From the NCBI GenBank assembly GCA_017893485.1, contig CM030358.1:249861073-249925072 (forward strand): DNA of 64,000 nt. Reading direction: 5' to 3'. The first letter of the stretch is position 1. Each line of letters begins with the position of its first letter. The DNA comes from Hemerocallis citrina (lineage: Eukaryota; Streptophyta; Magnoliopsida; Asparagales; Asphodelaceae). Positions 10,901 to 20,315 of the stretch are shown one piece after another. The notes below the pieces were generated by a model. It saw only the letters and a list, made by a program, of their open reading frames with translations. It was not told the DNA's origin and ran no database searches. The position numbers and the translations under genes are program-made.

Positions 10901-12978
10901 ATGTTTTTTTGTTTTTTTTTTGTTTTTGTGTTTAGAAAATGGTGGATGGGAAATCAAATGACTATCCACAGAATGTTGAAGACGAGCAAAATCCTGTTAA
11001 AAAACGTCGAAATCCTGTTAGAAAACGTAGTTTTAGTCAGGTATTGGTATTTCAGTTGCTATTTATAATCATTACAGTTGTTGTATAATCATGCTGCAGT
11101 TGCTTATGAGAGTAGTATTTATGTTTGAAGGTTGTTCGAGATGCGGAACTAGGTAATAAAAAGCGTCAGATAAACCTGCGAAGTGGGAAGGTATTGTGAT
11201 TGTTGTTTTTAAGATTATCTTCAATTGTTGTGCTATTTTTTGAAGGAGGTTATCTAGAATATTTGTTACCAACACTTCGTAGGAAACCGAGACGCATATT
11301 CCGACTGATGGAGGGGAAAACTTGATTTTGAAAAGTCCGGATGAGGGTGAAAATAGGAAGAAGAACATGGACAGCCTGGGCGTGGAGATTAATAAGGTGA
11401 AGAAGAATGCTGCTATTTTGCAAGCCAAAAACCCTGTTGAGACTGAACACCACATGGTTCGCCGGAAACAAATAGAAATGAAGAAAACTGAAAAATTAAT
11501 TTCCCCATACGTCCGTAGGGAAGTGGCGTTGACTGACGGATGGACTGATGCTGAAAAGAAGATTGGGTTCTGGGTGATGCACAATGCTGGTGCTGATATG
11601 TAAGTTTTTCTTTATCGTATGCAATATTTTGCAAGTTATTATGAAATTCCGAGGATTTTTATAGCTGAATTATTATTTATTGATGTAGGATGGAGATCTT
11701 ATTCTACACCGGACAGTTTCAGCTCATGAAGGAACAAATGATGTCACTTTTGCCATCTGTTTTTGTGGCCGCATCAGTTGTTGATATTTGGAGTATGATA
11801 CTCAATCTCAAGGAGATGTCTCGGTCGAAAGGTTCACCATGTAGATTCTTCGCATCTACATACCTAACTGTGAGTCTGACTGAATTTATTTATTTATTAT
11901 TATTTTTTTTTGCATTCTTTTGTTTTTTTTACAACTTTTTCGGCCTAACATAACTCTCGGTTAGGCATTCACTGCTGTGAACCCTATTAAAGAATGGACT
12001 ATGAAGAGACGAGGAGAGAAGTTCTTCGAGCGGCTAGATGAGGAAATCCTTGCTACGAAGTGGATGAAATTGGGCAGCATTGACATTGTAAGTTTGGTGG
12101 TTATTATTTTTTTTAATATTGGGCATATATTATAATTTGTGACGTAAAAGAATTTGTTGCTATTTAGTTAATTTGAAATTGCTATTTAGTTATTTAGAAA
12201 TTGCTATTCAGTTAGTTACTATTTAGTTAGTGTGAAGTTTCTATTTAGTAATTTAGAAATTGCTATTTAGATATTTAAAAATTGCTATCCTCTTGTATAT
12301 AATATTATTGTTGACTTGACGACTATGCATATTTCGTTTTGCGCATGCAGTTTGTGTTTCCAATAATACATGCAAGTCATTTTTACATGATGGTATATGA
12401 CTTGAAGAATATGTGCATTGATCTTATTGATAACTCATCGGCGATGGATACTAGTTCGTTGAAGAAGACATATGGCGATGTTCCAGGATCACTGGTACGA
12501 ACATTATGATAATTGCAAACCAAAATTTTTTAACGTTGTGAGTGCAGCCTACATTTAGTTAATATTGTTTTAAACAATCTTGCAGGACCAATTGTTTAAT
12601 CTTTTTTTGGAGTCAAAAGGAAAAATTAAGGAATCCATAGAACTGCGCAATGTGAATATCCGGAGGCTGAGTATGTCTTGGAGAGACGACACGAACAAGG
12701 AGGATTGTGGAGTGTTTCTGATGCGCCACATGGAGACATATCAGGGCGGGGGTGCAAAAAATTGGAAGAGTGGCTTGAAGAAGAACAATAAGAGACAACT
12801 TAATGTATTGAGGGTAAAGTATTGTGCTGCCATTTTGAAATCTGATGTTAATGCCTTAAAGGATCAAGTTGATGCAGCATCGAACCTCCACTATCAGCAG
12901 CAATGCATGGATGGGCCAATAGATTTGGGGCCCATTCTGCTTAATTACAGGCCGCCGACTGAATTAACGAAAGACTAA
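7957..12978 (+). CDS. ULP1-like cysteine protease (peptidase C48) of MULE, 11 exons, uninterrupted frame
   Basis: Exons are 7957-8008, 8857-9626, 9802-10512, 10602-10646, 10936-11040, 11131-11190, 11283-11599, 11689-11869, 11965-12087, 12351-12494 and 12586-12978. Every intron is GT...AG and the phases close to give 966 residues. The N-terminus (MPPKKNKK) is basic. Residues about 85-300 match the conserved domain of plant transposon ULP proteins (IEMGFGNILHLKTTKVPASL, FDPRSC). The C-terminal C48 domain shows His798 (ASHFYMMVYD), Asp815 (IDLIDNS) and Cys877 (NKEDCGVFLMRHMETY). The Gln usual six residues before the Cys in yeast ULP1 is Asp871 here. Such enzymes cut SUMO precursors or conjugates; that function is inferred for this copy. 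The middle (residues about 510-690) is Lys/Arg-rich and low in complexity. The donor after 10512 (AGG|GTTTAT) is the weakest splice site. Only 77 codons of exon 2 precede the conserved domain start. Confidence 0.85.
8009..8856 (+). other. Intron 1 of the ULP-like gene, source of a copied segment
   Basis: This 848-bp intron (GTGAGT...CGAAG) is AT-rich and full of TTGCTATTTAG-type and TTGTTGCTG-type motifs. The part from about 8286 to 8866, including the acceptor and the first ten bases of exon 2, is present again at 16406-16863 in the same plus-strand direction. The second copy lacks about 125 bp present here between about 8640 and 8765. Confidence 0.85.
9732..9756 (+). repeat. Duplicated exon-3 acceptor region (decoy splice acceptor)
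   Basis: GCTCGTTACCTCGATCGAGT, preceded by TTTTTACA, is a near-exact copy of the true start of exon 3 (GCTCTTTACCTCGATCGAGT at 9802), 70 bp upstream in intron 2. If used, the upstream AG would include an AT-rich stretch that carries stops in the remaining frames, so the downstream site is preferred. Confidence 0.7.
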
Positions 12979-13582
12979 AGTGGTCTGAGTGTCGTTATGT
13001 TTTAGTAGTCTGTTGGGAACGTGTGTTAGAGTTTGAAATTGCAAAACAGTATGGGTTCTTTTGTTAACTAATAAATGATGTTGTTTTGGTCGATTGAGAC
13101 TCATTTTGAACATATTTAATGCATCTTAGCCTTTGAGACTCATTTTGAACACATTTGTGATTGGTTTATTTATTTTCATGTCATTAGATTATTATGACTG
13201 CAAATTTTGTGTTTATTTAACAAGATGGTTAATTATTATTTTTTTTGTAGCAGGTAATCACGCACAGGTAAATAGTAATTGATTATGTACTAATTAGCAA
13301 CATTGTATTTACTTTATTGATATGACAGTCAAGATTCAAACAGGAAAATAGCAATTGATTTTGTATTAAATAGCAATATTCTATGTTCTCAATAGCAACT
13401 CTGGATAAACAATTTATGTTGTTTATTTTGAACTCAATATAAATATATAATTAACATTAAAAATTTGATATCAAAATAGCAATTCCATAAAAACAAAATA
13501 GCAATTATAAGCTATTAAAATAGCAAATAATTAACATTAAATGAAGTACATAAATTGAGTTCAAAATAGCAATTCCATAAAA
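12979..13582. other. Spacer between the two convergent MULE genes
   Basis: This is the shared 3' region of the protease and transposase genes. It contains a tandem duplication of GAGACTCATTTTGAACA (about 13097 and 13136) and many AAATAGCAATT motifs, the reverse complement of the motif in the protease introns. No ORF is plausible. AATAAA-like signals (TAATAAATGATG near 13070) could end the protease transcript. Confidence 0.6.
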
Positions 13583-15267
13583 TCATTCGACTCCGATGTC
13601 TTCTTGAACGAGAACTATTCGGTCAGGACAAGTTCTTGCATCATGTCTAACCTTTTTCGTGCATATGCTGCACGTACGCAATGGCTTCTTGTTGCGCTCA
13701 ATCGCAGCTTCTTGACGAGAAACAAGCCTACTACCACTTCCTTTGGTGCTGACCTTGGTGGGTGAATGCACCGAGACTTGTTCAGGAGCAGGAGTTCCGA
13801 AATGCGTTTCGAACATCCTATTCTTGGTAGACGGACCTGCTTGTGGGTCTTCGTTGGAATTAAGCAGGGTCATTTGTTCTTTGATGCAGCGGTGGAAAAT
13901 CGACATCTTCGCGATATTTCCATCAAGAAGACCAACACACGAGTAAAAATCTGAAATCAAATTATTCATGATAGACTTTCGCTCATCGATGATTGCGCAG
14001 TCGTTAAGCACATTGTCGTCAAGTTGGTGTATTGGCTTCGATTCAGCTGTTTTAGTCCATCGGCCGAGAACATACTTATCAGGTATAGCTTCAAGTTTTT
14101 GTTCTTTGAACACCCAAAAAATATGCCGACAAAGTAAGCCCATCATCGTAAACTTCTTGCAGGTGCATGTCACATCCTCAGCAGTGTTGTCGTGTGTGAC
14201 GGTTGCTATATCGCTACTGCCACTAGTTATTTCATATGTGGAACTTAATGAGCCTTTCGTGATACTGACAATGCTACAGTGATAACATGTAGAGACGATC
14301 TCCTTTTGTATTTCTTTGACAATTGTTGACGTGTATACCTTGCTAGCATGCCTCTCGATCAACAGCTGGGTGATGGGAATGGAAACAGATAAAATGTTCT
14401 TGTTGTTCAACTTGTCATATTCATTCCGCTGTTTCTCTAAAGCGCCTTCAAAAAACATGAAAAACTCAATCAAGTTTGATCGAGGGTTGAAGTTTATTTT
14501 GAAGAAGTTGTTTTCGCTCTCAGACATTGACGTAGTTCGTAGCAAGCCGCTCATAGGGCAGTCCCTAAAATATGCTGGGATCCAAAACCGACGTATCTGA
14601 AACATTGACTTCAACCAATTGTCGTCTTGAACTCCGTACTCGGTCATTAATGTAACCCACTTATCTTCAAATTCTGGTGGCTCAATGAGGCTTGTCCAAA
14701 CAATCGACCTCAAAATCGATTTGAAAATGTCGTCATCTTTCACTTTATTTGGTAGCCTCAACGGCAACTTCTGCATGATGTGCCACATGCACAGGCGTCG
14801 CCTGACACTAGGGAAAACGCGTTCAAGTGCAATCTTCAATGCAGGGTCTTGGTCTGTCATAATCATTGAAGGGCAATGACCCATGCAATCTTTAAATTTC
14901 TGAAGCACCCAAGTGTAAGAATCGACATCTTCCTTAGTGAGCAACGCAGCAGCAAAAGTTATACATCCGCCGTGGTTGTCTTTTCCCGTGAACGGAGTGA
15001 AGATCATGTTATACCTATGGATAAATAAAAATTAGCATAAACTTGATTGTGGACATATTTATTAAAAAAAATATCTAAAAGTATCATGTTTTGTTTGACA
15101 GAATGAAAAATAAATTTAATATTATTGATATGACAGTCAGTTTTTATTGTTGCTAAATATGTAATATTTATTGCTACGTACAATGCAGTTAGTTGCTATT
15201 AAAAAACATTCAGTTGCTATATGGAAGCTGACAACATGTACATCATAAGTTTGCAAATTGATAAACA

Positions 15268-15268
<1 letters not shown>

Positions 15269-15316
<48 letters not shown>
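15269..15316. repeat. (TA)n microsatellite in transposase intron 2
   Basis: About 23 TA dinucleotides lie inside the 481-bp intron between transposase exons 2 and 3. The rest of the intron carries TTGCTATT-type motifs. Confidence 0.9.
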
Positions 15317-15317
<1 letters not shown>

Positions 15318-16356
15318 CTGCTAAATATGCATTAGTTGTATCTACTTACAATACATTCAGTTGCTATATAGTGAATTCACAGCATGTAATGCATAAATTT
15401 GCGAAATGAGAAACAAGCAATATTTATATTGTTTCCAGCTAAGATATGTAATATTTGTGGCTTCTTAAGATCAGAAAACAAAAGTATGCTCGTACCTATT
15501 TGTTGAATAAGTAGCATCAAAGCTCAGAACATCACCAAAAACGGCGTAATTTCTGCGGCATATTGAGTCAGCCCAAAAGACACGTGTCAGCTGGTCTTTC
15601 TCATTGACATCGTACTCCAAAACAAAGGCTGGACTTATTTCTTTTTTCTTGAAAAGTCTGTCCAAAGCCATTTGAGCATCAACACCAAGCGCATATGCCT
15701 TGAGGTCGCGCGAGAAATTTTTGAACTCAACACTTGTGCATCCGATATTGGAGTAAGATCCAACAACCTCTTTGAACAACCTGTAAGACTTCATCGGACC
15801 TATATTTGCTCTTGCGCAATTAAGAATGAAATTCTGATGACCAGGGTTTAATGTTTTATTCGCGTCGAGGAATTGTCTGTGTACCAATGGAACTAACGGG
15901 TGCGAATGATGCTCGACGAATTTAGAGACAATGTAGTGCGAAGGTGTTTCGTGTTTTAAAAGCATAAGAGCCTTGCAGTCTAGCCATTTTGACACCCGAT
16001 GCCTCTTGTTTTTTGGCTTATCGACCGAATCATTCTCCTCGACAATATCATTATCGGGAGTGTTGTTTCAAACATCATACTTAACGGTATTCTTATTTCC
16101 CTGCCTATTACAGTAAAGCCACTTGTGTGTAATTAAACCACGTTTTCTCTTGTTGCCACCCCGCCGAACATCAAAACCACAAGCTGCGGCGTATTCTGTA
16201 TAAAACTTTATCCCATCATTCATATCAGCAAATTGCTTGCCGACAAAAGGCTTCAAGTCACTGTCGCAATGAGGTATATGGCGTTCAGTTAATCCGGGCG
16301 ATATCGACAAGGTACAACCGTGGACTGGAATACTTTTATTTCCAACTATAAAATTA

Positions 16357-16910
16357 ATATAAACGCTGTCATGAACATTTATATAAAATAAGATTTATAA
16401 AATAAGTATAAATCTTGCTACTCAGTATTTGAGAATTTTCATTCCAGTATTTTTTTTGTTTGCTACAAAAAAGTTGCTATTTAATTGTACTGTTGTTGCT
16501 GTTTATATCTATGTATCTTGCTATTCAGTATTTGATATTTTCAATTCCAATATTTTTTTTGTTTGCCAAAAAAAGAGTTGCTATTTAGTATACTGTAGTT
16601 GTTGTTTATATAATATGTAGTTGCTGTTTATGTATTATGTTATTGATGGTTTTTGCATTAAATAGTTGCTATTAAATTGTAAACTTGTTGCTGTTTTAGT
16701 TTAATTAGTTGTTGTTTATGTGTTGATGATAATATACCAGCTAAATAGTAATTTTATTAGATTGTACAGTTGTTGCTGTTTTAAATTAAGAAGTTGTTAT
16801 CTATATATTTTAACTTGTTGTAATTGCTGTGTTTGTGTTATTTCTTTCGAAGATGGATGTGTTATTTCTTTCGAATATAAACGCTGTCATGAAAATTTAT
16901 ATAAAATAAG
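16357..16910 (+). repeat. Copied ULP intron segment inserted in transposase intron 1, flanked by a 36-bp direct duplication
   Basis: The segment 16406-16863 is a copy of about 8286-8866 (ULP intron 1 plus the start of exon 2). It sits inside intron 1 of the oppositely oriented transposase gene. The intronic sequence ATATAAACGCTGTCATGAA, continuing to TATATAAAATAAG, occurs on both sides (16357-16392 and 16875-16910) with one mismatch, so the target was duplicated. The tail also has TTATTTCTTTCGA twice (about 16839 and 16862), as expected of slipped copying. I infer a templated repair insertion, since no terminal repeats are present. Confidence 0.85.
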
Positions 16911-17227
16911 TATAACTCAATGCTTTGTTTACTATCTTATAATTGATGATTATTATACAGTAGTATAGATTATGTTTCCATTTATGAAATTTCAATCTGC
17001 AAACAACTGGAAAAAAAGGAGGTAAATAATGACCTGATCGACGTTCGATATAACAAGAAATTCGGTATTCAGAAATATGAAAACATAGGAAAATGAAAAC
17101 CTGGTGTATCCACATTCTTCAGACTCATTGGAGGAGACGGGAACGGTGTTTGAATATTAATCGGATTGTCTTCACCGGAAGTTTTGGCGGTAGGGTTACC
17201 ATCGTCGTCGTAGGAAGTGTTCTTCAT

Positions 17228-17417
17228 CCTGATGAAGATTGTGGTTCGGTTGCAAATAAAATAAAAACGGCAAAATATTTTGACCTAAAAATCTGAGACG
17301 GTGATTCCTTTTATTACGCGGTCCCCAGCGCTTAATTAAAGGGATTGACATCTTAATGCAAATATTAATAAATCTTATTGTTTAATTTTAAAAAATCTTG
17401 ACCGTTAAGATTACTCA
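17228..17417 (-). promoter_or_regulatory. MULE right subterminal region, presumed transposase promoter/5' UTR
   Basis: These 190 bp separate the transposase ATG from the right terminal repeat. The stretch is AT-rich, with CGC-rich patches near 17313-17335. Promoter function is inferred from position alone. Confidence 0.3.
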
Positions 17418-17476
17418 GATGAATGGCTGGGATAGGCCCTTAAGTTCTCACCCCAGGGCATGGTTCTCACCCGAAC

Positions 17477-17477
<1 letters not shown>
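17418..17477 (-). repeat. MULE right terminal inverted repeat
   Basis: It reads GATGAATGGCTGGGATAGGC then CCTTAAGTTCTCACCCCAGG and GGTTCTCACCCGAACC on the plus strand, the inverse of the left terminus at 7564-7625. Confidence 0.92.

Positions 17478-17570
<93 letters not shown>
17478..17570. repeat. (TC)n followed by (TA)n microsatellite at the MULE right flank
   Basis: About 25 TC units run directly into about 18 TA units. The left flank of the MULE is also a TA repeat, so the element may have inserted in, or seeded, simple-repeat DNA. This masks any target duplication. Confidence 0.9.
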
Positions 17571-18438
17571 CACAAAGAAAGCTATCAAGTGGCTCTCCTT
17601 CAATCCTAAAAAAATCAAAGGCCCAGATCTAACCTCACAAAACACATTTTCCCCCCAAAAGAGTTTTCTCCCAAAACTCAAATTCAAATTCCCCCACCCA
17701 AAACAACACCTTTTATTTATTTAATTATTTCTCTCTCTCTCTCTCACTCCTATTCAAAAAAATAAGAAAATAAAAAATTTAAAAAATTTAAAAACTTAAA
17801 AAAAAAAAAACTAAAAAAATTACAAATTTAAAAACTTAAAAAATAATTCAAAAAAAATAAAAAACTTATAAAAATTTATATTTTTTTATATAAAATTAAA
17901 AAAATTAAAAAAAATTAAAACTTTAACTTTAAAAATAATTCAAATAAATCAAAAACTTTTAAAAAATAATTTAAAATTTTAAAAAGTTAATAAAATAAAA
18001 AAATTTTAAAAACTTAAAAATTTCTAAAAAAATTTTAAAAAAATGAAAAAGTTAAAAATTTTTAAAATTAAATTTTTTAAAAAAATTTTAAAATTTTGAA
18101 AATAACAAAATTTAATTTTTTTTTAAATTTAAAAAAATAAAAAAATTTAAAAATTTGAAATTTAAAATTTTGAAAATTTAAAAAATTTGAAAACCTGAAA
18201 ATCTCAAAGCAAATCCAAATCCAATTTCGAACCCCAATCAAGAGGTAGTCGCCGATATCTGATCCACTACTGATTCCGTATTGGTGACTCCCCTCCACCA
18301 AATCAAGCGCGAATATCAAGCGACTCCGTATCAGCGACTCCCTTCCACCGAATCGAGAGCCTCTATATGCGATGAGACGACTCTAATTTTATCTCATTAA
18401 CAGAATTCTTATTCTAATTTTTAATTTTGTGTGTGCAG
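17571..18438. other. AT-rich low-complexity stretch, no gene recognised
   Basis: From 17735 to 18200 the sequence is almost only A/T homopolymer-like runs. It is bordered by moderately complex DNA (17575-17720, 18200-18420) that resembles an untranslated leader of a plant gene (CTCTCTCTCTCAC, CAAATCCAAATCC). No supported ORF. Confidence 0.6.
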
Positions 18439-18637
18439 GGGATTACTCAGTTTTTTGTTGTGTGTGCATGGGATCTAAGTTCAGAGAGGTATGATTGTTT
18501 TATTTTTGGGTTTAAAAAATTTTAATTTGATGATTTATTTGATTAGTTTTTTTATTGGTTTTGATTTAAAGTGTACGCAAGTGAGAGATGGATTATTTGG
18601 TGGTCTCAATTTGGGCTTCCAAACCATAGCAGGACAG
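18439..18637 (+). other. Two exon-like fragments of unknown origin
   Basis: 18439-18488 is preceded by TGTGTGCAG and followed by GTATGA. 18572-18637 is preceded by TTTAAAG and followed by GTAAGC. Both have good splice borders and open frames (for example VRDGLFGGLNLGFQTIAGQ in the second), but I do not recognise the protein. They could be captured gene pieces in the DNA between two MULEs, or chance. Confidence 0.3.
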
Positions 18638-19339
18638 GTAAGCTGACCAGCAACCTAAAATAACTTGGCAAATATGCAACATTAATTTCTCTACTACAAG
18701 AGAAAATACTATCGTGAAGTGTTCCCTTCATTGGTTATTAGAAACCATGGATAACATAACATATAAAATTTTTTAGTGTATGTTTGGATATATAGGATTG
18801 AGATGACTGGAGTTTACCGGTGAAGGGTGCAAACTCTCCACTCAAGAAAGACAGCTAAAGTAAATTTGTTATTTATCCATTTTGATTTTTTTTATAAAGG
18901 TGCAATGGGAAGACAAAGTGGAGATAAAAGTAATGATTAGCTCAGTTTATAGTTTTGAGAACTTCATGTATTTCAATTTGGTTGAAATAATAATAAGAGG
19001 TATTTCAATTACAAACTGAGTCTCAAACAAATAAATGTTTAGATTATTGGTATTGTAGATACCTTCACACCTGCACTTGCATTACCATTGTATTTAGACA
19101 TGCTTATAATGGTTATGAGATTAGAGTAAGCTCTATAAAACCTATATGATAATGTCCTTGCATAATTATTACAAGCATCTAAAAGTGATGCTGAAGTTAA
19201 AAAAAAACTTTATGCAGTGTTTCTAACAAACTATATGCATTCCAAGTAAGTTCAAGCTAATGATCAAGAACGCGATGGTTGAGCTTAAAGGTAGATATAC
19301 TGCTTCTTCATATAATATGTTCGCTACTTCAATTAATTT
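18638..19339. other. Unannotated spacer
   Basis: About 700 bp of AT-rich DNA without a convincing ORF, terminal repeat or RNA gene. I see nothing I can support here. Confidence 0.5.
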
Positions 19340-19965
19340 GCTGGACCTCCCCTAGGTCCGAATATGTCGTTATTTGAAAGAACAATTTCAGTTGGCTCAA
19401 ATAAATAAATTCAACTCAGAGAGCAAGATTTTTTGCTCAAATTTGACCTAACCTTAAGCTGTTCTTTCAAATAACAACCTATATTATAGTAGATTGTTGT
19501 TTGAACAATGGCTTCAATTGGTTCAAATAGAAAATTTCAAGTTAGAGAGCAATAGTTGAAAGAACGACCTAGGTTATAATAGGTCGTTGTTTGAAACAAC
19601 GGCTTCAATTGGTTCAAATAGATAAATTCAAGTCAGAGAGCAAGAGTTTTTACTCAAATTTCAACCAACCCTAAGCTGTTGTTTCAAAAAATGACCTAGG
19701 TTAAAATCTTTTAAAAAATACAACTTCATCAACAACAACAACAGCTGCTACAACCACAATTTGGGCAAAAATTTCATCAACTTCATATACAATCTCATTC
19801 AGTCATTACATTCTCATCTCATTCAAGGACTTTTCGTAATCAACAATCATCACATTCTCGACTATAAGTCCATAATCAACTCACCTCCATATAAAACTAA
19901 CAACAAGATCAATATCAACAACAACAACAAAAACAACCACAACAAACTTTAAAAAATCCACACTC
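19340..19965 (-). repeat. Right inverted copy of the 128-bp palindromic tandem repeats and adjoining sequence
   Basis: Read on the minus strand this matches 5440-6150: the same TTGATGAAGTTGTATTTTTT junction, then units with CAATTGAAGCCGTTGTTTCA, AACGACCTATTATAACCTAG and GCTCTCTGACTTGAATTTAT. About two and a half units are present against four and a half on the left. Together the two arms enclose about 13 kb that includes the 9.9-kb MULE. They probably are ends of two related elements in opposite orientation, because the coding remnants beside them (mudrA-like left, FAR1-like right) differ. Confidence 0.75.
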
Positions 19966-20315
19966 ATCCATCCATATTCTTTCCTCATTGAATCTTCATA
20001 TAACAAAAATAACAACAATAATACATTCACATTTCTTCCTGCATTCAATCATCAGAACAACAACAACAACAACAATAGAAACCAAGACAATACACAGATA
20101 AGCAATTAGGCAATCACATACAGATTATTACACTCGTTATCTCATTTACAATTCCTAAGTAAAAAGATTCAAAAAAGGTAATTATATTTACATAAATACA
20201 CATTTAAAATTATAAATTTCTTTGAAGATCACGATCAAGCTTCCTCCAATCAAAATCTGCAAAAATCTTAAATTTCAAACAAAGGAAATATGTATTATAA
20301 AACATGAAACTTTAA
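19966..20315. repeat. CAA-rich microsatellite region
   Basis: Imperfect AAC/ACA repeats (for example 20055-20075) mixed with AT-rich DNA. It lies between the palindromic repeats and the last exon of the decayed transposase, so it is probably the 3' flank of that gene. Confidence 0.5.

Larger units (their letters stand above)
13583..17227 (-). pseudogene. FAR1/FHY3-like MULE transposase with one in-frame stop
   Basis: Exons on the minus strand are 17227-17101, 16345-15496 and 15014-13583. The introns are GT...AG and the phases give 803 codons including the terminal stop. Codon 135 (16070-16068) is TGA; both sides stay in frame, so this is one nonsense change. The FAR1 DNA-binding domain spans about residues 70-134 (FYTEYAAACGFDVRRGGNKR). 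The DDE catalytic set is Asp319 (SFDATYSTNRY), Asp380 (MTDQDPAL) and Glu440 (PPEFEDKW). A SWIM finger lies at 609-623 (CTCKKFTMMGLLCRH), and a C-terminal zinc-binding stretch CSICTKKVRHDARTC follows. The product would cut and join the element's terminal repeats. The stop separates the DNA-binding domain from the catalytic core. Unless it is read through, this copy depends on a relative. Confidence 0.85.
7564..17477. mobile_element. 9.9-kb Mutator-like element carrying ULP1-like protease and FAR1-like transposase genes
   Basis: The element is bounded by about 60-bp terminal inverted repeats that begin GGTTCGGGTGAGAACCA and contain GGGTGAGAAC twice. Inside are two convergent multi-exon genes. 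A plus-strand gene encodes a C48 (ULP1-like) cysteine protease. A minus-strand gene encodes a FAR1/FHY3-type MULE transposase with DDE residues and a SWIM finger. MULEs that carry ULP-like genes are known in plants (Kaonashi in Arabidopsis, CUMULE in melon). No 9-bp target duplication is evident because the left flank is a TA repeat and the right flank is TC/TA repeats. All splice phases in both genes close cleanly, so the copy is young or conserved, apart from one nonsense codon in the transposase. Confidence 0.9.

Noticed and set aside
11072..11584. Minus-strand 170-residue ORF
   Set aside because: Spans exons and introns of the protease gene on the other strand; no domain and no splice support.
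17448..17687. ORF translating TC/TA microsatellite (RERERER / YIYIYI)
   Set aside because: Simple-repeat translation only.
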